From the NCBI GenBank assembly GCA_017544125.1, contig JAFYET010000030.1:1-6634 (forward strand): 6,634 nt of DNA, read 5' to 3'. Positions 1 to 3,949 of the stretch are shown here, one piece after another. This DNA comes from Ruminococcus sp. (GTDB lineage Bacteria; Bacillota; Clostridia; Oscillospirales; Ruminococcaceae). A program made the translations under genes and the position numbers. A model generated the notes under the pieces. That model ran no database searches. It saw only the letters and a list, made by a program, of their open reading frames with translations, and was not told where the DNA came from. Each line of letters begins with the position of its first letter. Position 1 is the stretch's first letter.

Positions 1-507
1 ATGACGAACTACCACAAGCTGGGCAACCTCATCTGGGGATGGAGCGCACAGAATTCCGGCTGGTATGTGGGCGATAAATACTGCGACATTCTCTCTGTTG
101 ACATCTACGACCAGGGCAACCTGGCAGGGCAGACCGACCGTATACTCTTCCTAAAGAGCATATGCGCTACCAAGCCCGCCGCCATGAGCGAATGCGGCAA
201 CCTGCCCTCGGCTGACAACATCGTGCGTGACAAGGGCTACTGGTCATACATAGGGCAGTGGGGCGGCAACTTCCTGCTTAATGATGACGGCTTTATAGAA
301 GAGAGCTACAACACCACCGAGAACCTCATAAGCATATACAACAGCTCCGTCACCCTGACCCGTGACGAGCTGCCCGACTTCACACAGCTTGCCATAAGCG
401 CCGAGGAGGAAGCACAGAAGAAAGCCGAGGACGAGAAAAAGGCAGATGACAAGAAAGATAACAAGAAGGACGAGAGCAAAGAGGACAAAAAGGAAAATAA
501 TTCATAA
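1..507 (+). CDS. GH26 beta-mannanase, C-terminal part (5' truncated by window edge)
   Basis: This is the C-terminal part of a glycoside hydrolase family 26 catalytic domain, most likely a secreted endo-1,4-beta-mannanase that cuts mannan backbones. The visible (beta/alpha)8 signatures are NLIWGW (residues 9-14), WYVGDKYCDILSVDIYD (21-37) and AAMSECGNLP (60-69), where E64 fits the catalytic nucleophile, followed by the WSYIGQWGGNF segment (81-91). The acid/base glutamate, signal peptide and any binding modules lie upstream of the window. The ATG at position 1 is taken as an internal methionine, because GH26 domains need about 200 more residues before this point. After the domain, residues about 134-168 form a tail made almost only of Lys, Glu, Asp and Asn, with no dockerin or sortase motif. 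The TAA stop lies within an AT-rich repeat unit. Family call is strong; mannan as substrate is inferred from the family. Confidence 0.85.
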   Translation: MTNYHKLGNLIWGWSAQNSGWYVGDKYCDILSVDIYDQGNLAGQTDRILFLKSICATKPAAMSECGNLPSADNIVRDKGYWSYIGQWGGNFLLNDDGFIEESYNTTENLISIYNSSVTLTRDELPDFTQLAISAEEEAQKKAEDEKKADDKKDNKKDESKEDKKENNS

Positions 508-510
508 TTA
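495..510 (+). repeat. Degenerate single copy of the (G/T)CATAAT gene-end repeat
   Basis: A TCATAAT heptamer (502-508) preceded by the similar AAATAAT (495-501) ends in TTA, the same ending as the three-unit copy downstream of ridA. The mannanase stop codon TAA (505-507) lies inside the unit, so the last Asn-Ser codons are repeat-derived or match it by chance. One good unit alone would not be convincing; the call rests on the two clearer copies at 2438-2460 and 3890-3917. Confidence 0.45.
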
Positions 511-515
511 GGGTC

Positions 516-543
516 TTGACAAAAAGTCAGAAAGTGATATAAT
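516..543 (+). promoter_or_regulatory. Sigma-A promoter of the ilvA-ridA operon
   Basis: A consensus -35 TTGACA (516-521) and a consensus -10 TATAAT (538-543) are separated by 16 bases, and TG at 535-536 makes an extended -10 element. Transcription should start near 550, just before the T-box leader. The -35 starts only 8 bases after the mannanase stop codon, with no terminator between. A promoter this strong fits a leader that is controlled by attenuation rather than at initiation. Confidence 0.9.
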
Positions 544-549
544 TGATTT

Positions 550-819
550 ATAGGTTTTAAATGCGATGACGGAAACGGGCAGTACAAGGTCTTTTTCAGA
601 GAGCCGCACACTTTGGTGAAAGTGCGGTATCAGGCGGTGTTGTCAGATCATTCCCGAGCTTGCAGACCGAGCGGGCATTGCGCCCTTTAAGTCTGTGCGT
701 ATTCCCTGCGTTAAAGGGGCTAAAGCGGTCGTACATATCACACATACTATGTGCGGCAATAAGAGTGGTAACACGGAGTTTACAGCTTCGCCTCTTAATG
801 GGGCGAGGCTTTTATTTTT
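550..819 (+). promoter_or_regulatory. T-box leader, isoleucine specifier (ATC)
   Basis: This tRNA-sensing riboswitch precedes ilvA. Stem I starts with the typical ATGACGG...AGTA segment (563-584, AGTA at 581-584), which matches the K-turn and specifier-loop strand. An apical stem pairs CCGCAC (604-609) with GTGCGG (622-627) around a GGTGAAA loop. The specifier loop reads AGATCA with ATC (Ile) at 647-649, and CCCG (653-656) closes back on CGGG (576-579). A stem II pseudoknot-like region has CAGAC (663-667) with GTCTG (691-695) and CCCTTTAA (683-690) with TTAAAGGG (711-718). A stem III candidate pairs 731-737 with 748-754. The T-box sequence AAGAGTGGTAACACGG (761-776) holds TGGT (766-769), expected to pair with the free CCA end and an A discriminator. 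AAGAG (761-765) can pair with CTCTT (792-796) to form the antiterminator. The isoleucine assignment agrees with the ilvA product. Boundaries are approximate. Confidence 0.92.
785..819 (+). terminator. T-box regulated intrinsic terminator
   Basis: A 10-bp stem pairs 785-794 with 800-809 (two G-T wobbles) around a 5-base loop, and is followed by the T-rich run TTTTATTTTT. Its 5' arm contains CTC of the CTCTT (792-796) used by the antiterminator, so the two folds exclude each other. It probably also stops transcripts arriving from the mannanase gene, since no other terminator follows that gene. Confidence 0.9.
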
Positions 820-820
820 G

Positions 821-826
821 AGGAGG
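821..826 (+). promoter_or_regulatory. ilvA ribosome binding site
   Basis: AGGAGG ends 8 bases before the ATG at 835 and directly follows the terminator T-run. It fixes the ilvA start. Confidence 0.9.
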
Positions 827-834
827 AAATCAAA

Positions 835-2037
835 ATGTTGACACTTGATAAGGTCTATGATGCATCGAGAGTTCTGAAGGAGGTAGTAAGACCTACCGCC
901 TGCATCTATGCGCCCAAAGTAAACGAGGGCGTTGACACATATCTTAAGACAGAGAATTTACAGGTAACAGGTTCGTTCAAGGTCAGGGGTGCTTACTACA
1001 AGATATCCCAGCTTTCAGACGAAGAAAAGAGCCACGGCGTTATCGCCTGCTCTGCGGGCAACCATGCACAGGGCGTTGCACTTGCAGCACAGAAGAGCGG
1101 CATAAAGGCAGTTATTTGCCTGCCCGACGGCGCACCTATCTCAAAGGTAGAGGCTACACGCAGCTACGGCGCTGAGATATGCCTTGTTCCCGGCGTTTAT
1201 GACGATGCTTATGCTGAGGCTATAAGGCAGCGTGACGAAAAGGGCTACACCTTCGTTCACCCCTTTGACGATGAGAATGTAATAGCAGGTCAGGGCACTA
1301 TCGGTCTTGAAGTTTATAACGAGCTGCCCGATGTTGACGTTGTTGTTGTTCCTGTGGGCGGCGGCGGTCTTATCTCGGGCGTGGCTTACGCTATCAAGCA
1401 GTTAAAGCCCTCGGTAAGAGTTTACGGCGTTCAGGCTGAGGGCGCACCCTCAATGGTAAAGAGCCTTGCCGATGAAAAGATTCTCTGCCTTGACAACGTT
1501 CATACAATTGCCGACGGCATACAGGTAAAGGAGCCCGGCGAGAATACATTTGAATACTGCAAGAAGTATGTTGACGGCATAGTCACTGTTTCAGATGACG
1601 AGATTTCTTCTGCTATACTCCACCTGATAGAGAAGCAGAAGCTCATTGCAGAGGGCGCAGGCGCTACACCGGTAGCAGCAGTAATGTTTGACAAGATACC
1701 CGATATCAAGGGCAAGAAGGTATGCTGCATAGTTTCCGGCGGTAATATTGATGTTACTATTCTCTCACGAGTTATCAAGAGAGGTCTTCTCAAATCAGGC
1801 AGGTCTGACACACTCACTATCCAGCTTGATGACAAGCCCGGTCAGCTCAAGGGCGTTTCGAGCATCATAGCAGAGCTCGGCGGCAATGTAATAGCTATCC
1901 ACCACGAGCGTGCAAGCGAAGACAGCGACATTACAGAGTGCCTGCTGCGTCTTGTGCTTGAAACAAGGAACTACCAGCACATCAAGGATATAAGGGCAGC
2001 CCTCAAAAAAGGCGGCTTCAAAATATTAAACAGATAA
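835..2037 (+). CDS. ilvA: Threonine ammonia-lyase (threonine dehydratase) with ACT domain
   Basis: This PLP-dependent cytosolic enzyme deaminates L-threonine to 2-oxobutanoate and ammonia, the first committed step of isoleucine synthesis. The 400 residues contain SFKVRGA with the PLP Schiff-base lysine K49, SAGNHAQG (73-80), the glycine-rich PLP-phosphate loop VGGGGLISG (174-182) and SGGN (301-304). A single C-terminal ACT-like domain (about 326-400) contains the typical DDKPGQLKGVSSIIAELGGN segment (332-351). The length and single ACT domain match the medium TdcB/IlvA form rather than the roughly 510-residue E. coli IlvA with two regulatory domains. By sequence alone it could be a catabolic TdcB-type enzyme, but the isoleucine T-box and the neighbouring ridA argue for biosynthetic use. 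Control is likely double: T-box attenuation, and possibly ligand binding at the ACT domain. Confidence 0.95.
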   Translation: MLTLDKVYDASRVLKEVVRPTACIYAPKVNEGVDTYLKTENLQVTGSFKVRGAYYKISQLSDEEKSHGVIACSAGNHAQGVALAAQKSGIKAVICLPDGAPISKVEATRSYGAEICLVPGVYDDAYAEAIRQRDEKGYTFVHPFDDENVIAGQGTIGLEVYNELPDVDVVVVPVGGGGLISGVAYAIKQLKPSVRVYGVQAEGAPSMVKSLADEKILCLDNVHTIADGIQVKEPGENTFEYCKKYVDGIVTVSDDEISSAILHLIEKQKLIAEGAGATPVAAVMFDKIPDIKGKKVCCIVSGGNIDVTILSRVIKRGLLKSGRSDTLTIQLDDKPGQLKGVSSIIAELGGNVIAIHHERASEDSDITECLLRLVLETRNYQHIKDIRAALKKGGFKILNR

Positions 2038-2050
2038 AGGAGAATCCACT

Positions 2051-2425
2051 ATGGCAAAAACAGTTTACACAAAGAACGCACCCGATGCAATAGGTCCCTA
2101 CTCGCAGGCAAAGGTAGTCGGCAACCTCGTTTTCACATCGGGTCAGATAGCTATTGATCCCGCAACAGGCAACGTTGAGGCAACAACGATAGAAGAGCAG
2201 ACACACCAGGTCTGCAAGAACCTTAAGGCAGTTTTGGAGGAAGCAGGCTCATCGCTTGACGGCGCTGTAAAGACAGTATGCTTCTTAAAGAACATGAGCG
2301 ATTTTGCAGCATTCAACGCAGTTTACGGCGAGTATTTCACATCAAAGCCTGCCCGCTCCTGCGTAGCAGCCGCCGCCCTCCCCAAGGACGTGCTGGTCGA
2401 GGTTGAGGTCATAGCAGAGCTGTAA
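2051..2425 (+). CDS. ridA: RidA family enamine/imine deaminase
   Basis: This small cytosolic trimeric enzyme hydrolyses the 2-aminoacrylate and 2-aminocrotonate/iminobutanoate released by PLP-dependent dehydratases such as IlvA, and so prevents damage to other PLP enzymes. At 124 residues it has normal family length. It shows GPYSQA (15-20, with Y17), FTSGQIAIDP (28-37) and the C-terminal signature PARSCVAAAALPKDVLVEVE (100-119). R102, C104 and E117 align with E. coli RidA R105, C107 and E120. It starts 13 bases after the ilvA stop, with an AAAGGAG ribosome binding site (2036-2042) overlapping that stop codon, so the two are co-transcribed and probably translationally coupled. The pairing puts the scavenger beside its main source of substrate. 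Its stop codon lies in the loop and stem of a palindrome (2412-2434). Confidence 0.95.
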   Translation: MAKTVYTKNAPDAIGPYSQAKVVGNLVFTSGQIAIDPATGNVEATTIEEQTHQVCKNLKAVLEEAGSSLDGAVKTVCFLKNMSDFAAFNAVYGEYFTSKPARSCVAAAALPKDVLVEVEVIAEL

Positions 2426-2434
2426 GCTCTGCTA
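2412..2434 (+). repeat. Perfect triloop palindrome spanning the ridA stop codon
   Basis: TAGCAGAGCT (2412-2421) pairs perfectly with AGCTCTGCTA (2425-2434) around the triloop GTA. The 5' arm is ridA coding sequence and the TAA stop (2423-2425) crosses loop and 3' arm, so the bases after the stop mirror the end of the gene. No T-run follows, which makes a normal intrinsic terminator unlikely. It may still act as an RNA 3'-end stabiliser. Confidence 0.8.
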
Positions 2435-2437
2435 AAT

Positions 2438-2473
2438 GCATAATGCATAATTCATAATTAACGGCTTCGCCGT
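2438..2473 (+). repeat. Three-unit (G/T)CATAAT tandem repeat followed by GC hairpin
   Basis: Two GCATAAT units (2438-2451) and one TCATAAT unit (2452-2458) lie head to tail and end in TA. They are followed directly by ACGGC-TTC-GCCGT (2461-2473), a 5-bp hairpin with a TTC loop. The same order, heptamers then a GC-rich TTC-loop hairpin, recurs downstream of the CDF transporter gene on the minus strand. It looks like an intergenic repeat family; no coding function is seen. Confidence 0.75.
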
Positions 2474-2501
2474 AACGATAACAACACCCCGAGGAATTTT
2501 G

Positions 2502-2537
2502 ATTTTCCTCGACAAGCTGAAGGAAAAGTTCAAGTAA
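2502..2537 (+). pseudogene. Relic 3' tail resembling the DnaJ C-terminus
   Basis: This frame reads [11 protein letters not shown] followed by TAA, and the last eight codons encode the same peptide, DKLKEKFK, as the end of dnaJ in this window (minus strand, 5467-5493). The 27 bases at 2511-2537 match that gene end at 24 positions, and all three differences are synonymous third-base changes. No related coding sequence is seen upstream: the frame opens only at 2451, inside the repeat. A small hairpin (CGAGGAA 2490-2496 with TTCCTCG 2505-2511) overlaps its start. It is probably the surviving end of a paralogous or rearranged gene; a chance match of a Lys-rich tail is possible. Confidence 0.45.
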
Positions 2538-2552
2538 ACAATAGAATAATTA

Positions 2553-2588
2553 ACGCCCCCGAAGACGTGATCTTGTCTTCGGGGGCGT
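2553..2588. terminator. Bidirectional terminator between ridA and ddh
   Basis: A perfect 14-bp GC-rich stem pairs 2553-2566 with 2575-2588 around an 8-base loop. On the minus strand it is followed by TTAATTATTCTATTG, and on the plus strand by GTTGTATTCTG. It lies 20 bases beyond the ddh stop and about 130 bases beyond the ridA stop, so it can end both converging transcripts. The T-tracts are imperfect but the stem is very stable. Confidence 0.88.
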
Positions 2589-2608
2589 GTTGTATTCTGT
2601 AACTGTTA

Positions 2609-3595
2609 TCAGAGAAGGTGTGCTCTGAGCTCCTCGCCGCTCTGCTTGCAGAGGTAAGCAGGGGGGATATCGAATATCGTCTTGCAGCCTGTTGCACCCT
2701 TAGCATTGAGCTTGTATGCAGCCCTTGCAAAAGCGCACAGAACGCTTGATGTGAACTCGGGGTTTGAGTCGAGCTTTAAGCTGAACTCGATGACGTGCCT
2801 TGTCTTGCCGCCCTCGCCTGTTGAGCCTGTGCGGAGAACGAAGCCGCCGTGAGGAATGCCGCTGTGGACTCTTGCAAGCTCCTCCTCGGTGATGAAGTGA
2901 ACTGTCGTGTCGTAGTCTGCGAAGTAGTTGGGCATTGTCTTGATGTCATGCTCTATCTGTGCGAGGTCTGCGCCCTCCTCGGGAACTACAAAGCACTCTC
3001 TTGTGTGCTTCTCACGGGTGGAAAGCTCAGGGTCTTCGCCGTTTCTGACTCTTTCAAGAGCGCTCTCTACAGGGATAGTATACTGCTTGCCGTTTTTAAC
3101 GCCCTTAACACGTCTGATAGCGTCAGAGTGACCCTGGCTGACACCCTTGCCCCAGAATGTGTAGTCGTGGCCGTCAGGCAAAACAGCGTTGCCGTACATT
3201 CTCATAAGCGAGAACAGACCGGGATCCCAGCCGATAGATATTATGCCGACCTTGCCTGCTTCCTTTGCTGCCTTGTCAACATTTGCAAAATGCTCGGGAA
3301 TCTTTGCGTGTGTATCAAAGCTGTCAACAACGTTAAAGAGCTTTGCAAATTCAGGTGTCTGAACGGGGAGGTCGTTAGCGCTTCCGCCGCAGAGGATAAG
3401 AACATCTATCTCAGATGCGTGAGCTGCTGCGTCGTTTACCGAATATACCGGAACGCCCTTTGTCATTATGCTGACAGTCGAGGGGTCACGTCTTGTGAAT
3501 ACGGCGGAAAGTAAGAGGTCATCATTCTGTGCAACAGCATACTCAACGCCTCTGCCGAGGTTGCCATAGCCTAAAATACCGATACGAATAGTCAT
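2609..3595 (-). CDS. ddh: meso-diaminopimelate D-dehydrogenase
   Basis: This cytosolic NADPH-dependent enzyme (EC 1.4.1.16) reductively aminates L-2-amino-6-oxopimelate to meso-diaminopimelate in one step, supplying lysine and peptidoglycan and bypassing the longer succinylase or acetylase branches. The 328 residues match the family length (about 320). The N-terminal Rossmann fold has GYGNLGR (9-15) and FTRRD (33-37). The family-specific segments are GWDPG (122-126), FWGKGVSQGHSDAIRR (147-162), CFVV (201-204), MPNYF (221-225) and PHGG (248-251), all closely like Corynebacterium Ddh. The ATG at 3595 is supported by AAGGAG (3604-3609) 8 bases upstream. It is a single-gene unit with its own promoter and terminator, converging on ridA. 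The family contains no close look-alike with this motif set, so the call is firm. Confidence 0.95.
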   Translation of the reverse strand: MTIRIGILGYGNLGRGVEYAVAQNDDLLLSAVFTRRDPSTVSIMTKGVPVYSVNDAAAHASEIDVLILCGGSANDLPVQTPEFAKLFNVVDSFDTHAKIPEHFANVDKAAKEAGKVGIISIGWDPGLFSLMRMYGNAVLPDGHDYTFWGKGVSQGHSDAIRRVKGVKNGKQYTIPVESALERVRNGEDPELSTREKHTRECFVVPEEGADLAQIEHDIKTMPNYFADYDTTVHFITEEELARVHSGIPHGGFVLRTGSTGEGGKTRHVIEFSLKLDSNPEFTSSVLCAFARAAYKLNAKGATGCKTIFDIPPAYLCKQSGEELRAHLL

Positions 3596-3622
3596 TGTGT
3601 TATCTCCTTAGTATTTATTTTT

Positions 3623-3655
3623 GACAGTGACAGTCTGCAAATATAACTCACTGTC
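3623..3655 (-). promoter_or_regulatory. Inverted repeat in the ddh leader
   Basis: GACAGTGA (3623-3630) and TCACTGTC (3648-3655) form a perfect 8-bp inverted repeat with a 17-base gap, at the predicted transcription start and in the short leader upstream of the ddh ribosome binding site. It could be an RNA hairpin or an operator for a dimeric repressor. No known regulator motif was recognised. Confidence 0.5.
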
Positions 3656-3661
3656 CATAAT

Positions 3662-3690
3662 ATTTTAACAAATAATCAGCCCTGTGTCAA
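3662..3690 (-). promoter_or_regulatory. Sigma-A promoter of ddh
   Basis: On the minus strand a consensus -35 TTGACA (3690-3685) and -10 TAAAAT (3667-3662) are 17 bases apart, and TG one base upstream of the -10 gives an extended -10. Transcription should begin near 3655, leaving a leader of about 60 bases. Confidence 0.88.
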
Positions 3691-3718
3691 GGATATCACA
3701 GAAAGTTCAGGGATATCC
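3691..3718. promoter_or_regulatory. GGATATC direct repeat upstream of the ddh -35
   Basis: GGATATC occurs at 3691-3697 and again at 3711-3717, exactly 20 bases apart, about two helical turns; the second copy is the full palindrome GGATATCC. The first copy touches the -35 element. The spacing on one DNA face suggests a regulator binding site, but no known family motif is recognised. Confidence 0.35.
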
Positions 3719-3722
3719 ACAC

Positions 3723-3754
3723 AAAAAAAGACTGCCTGCACACAGCAGACAGCC
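3723..3754 (-). terminator. Intrinsic terminator of the dnaJ-CDF transcript
   Basis: On the minus strand a 10-bp stem (3754-3745 with 3739-3730, two wobbles) with a 5-base loop is followed by seven T residues (3729-3723). It lies about 190 bases beyond the CDF transporter stop and just after the coding-like tail at 3770-3841. It may originally have belonged to the gene of which that tail is a remnant. Confidence 0.88.
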
Positions 3755-3769
3755 CTTAATGTCATATCA

Positions 3770-3841
3770 TTAAACCTCAGCTACAACGGGGTGATTTTTG
3801 TTTATCCTTAGAATAAAGCGTTTGATTGCAAGCCCGATATG
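3770..3841 (-). pseudogene. Unidentified relic 3' gene tail
   Basis: On the minus strand this frame reads HIGLAIKRF then ILRINKNHPVVAEV and a TAA stop (3772-3770). It runs into the intrinsic terminator 15 bases later, the normal position for a gene end. The residue mix (amphipathic basic stretch, then NHPVV) looks protein-like. The frame continues upstream to an ATG inside the heptamer repeat, but codons across the hairpins at 3845-3884 look repeat-derived, and no ribosome binding site is seen. I do not recognise the family. It is either a truncated gene end cut by the repeat element or a chance open frame. Confidence 0.35.
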
Positions 3842-3844
3842 GGA

Positions 3845-3884
3845 GGAGTCAGCAGAGCTGACTCCGCTGTCGGCGAAGCCGACA
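3845..3884 (-). repeat. Two adjacent perfect triloop hairpins
   Basis: GGAGTCAGC (3845-3853) pairs with GCTGACTCC (3857-3865), 9 bp with a 3-base loop. TGTCGGC (3868-3874) pairs with GCCGACA (3878-3884), 7 bp with a loop that reads TTC on the minus strand. The second hairpin shares its CGGC-TTC-GCCG core with the hairpin at 2461-2473 and likewise follows the heptamer array when read in the direction of the upstream gene. Neither has a T-run. Confidence 0.75.
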
Positions 3885-3889
3885 CAATA

Positions 3890-3917
3890 ATTATGCATTA
3901 TGCATTATGAATTATGC
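3890..3917 (-). repeat. Four-unit (G/T)CATAAT tandem repeat
   Basis: On the minus strand the 28 bases are exactly four head-to-tail heptamers: GCATAAT, TCATAAT, GCATAAT, GCATAAT. It lies immediately after the palindrome at the end of the CDF transporter gene, in the same orientation relative to that gene as the copy after ridA. Unit number and order differ from the other copies (four here, three after ridA, one after the mannanase). Confidence 0.85.
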
Positions 3918-3918
3918 A

Positions 3919-3949
3919 TTCTCATAGGCATTGAAAATGCCTATGAGAA
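3919..3949 (-). repeat. Perfect 14-bp triloop palindrome over the CDF stop codon
   Basis: On the minus strand 3949-3936 pairs perfectly with 3932-3919 around the loop TTC (3935-3933). The first nine bases of the 5' arm are the last two sense codons and the TAG stop of the transporter gene, so the sequence after the gene is an exact mirror of its end. Four heptamers follow at once, without a T-run. It resembles the ridA-end palindrome in position and triloop, but not in sequence. Confidence 0.85.

Noticed and set aside
1..3. ATG at the first base as the true start of the mannanase gene
   Set aside because: The protein begins in the middle of the GH26 barrel and lacks the acid/base glutamate region and a signal peptide, so the gene continues beyond the window.
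550..830. Leader before ilvA as a leader-peptide attenuator or metabolite riboswitch
   Set aside because: No Ile-rich leader peptide frame was seen, and the T-box, specifier loop and AGTA segment explain the leader.
2412..2473. Hairpins behind ridA as a standard intrinsic terminator
   Set aside because: No T-run follows any of them; the stem at 2553-2588 is a far better terminator.
2849..3514. Long open frame on the plus strand opposite ddh
   Set aside because: It is antisense to a well-conserved enzyme, has a cysteine-rich unprotein-like composition and no ribosome binding site.
3890..3917. Heptamer array as a CRISPR or other spacer-repeat array
   Set aside because: The units are 7 bases and directly adjacent with no spacers.
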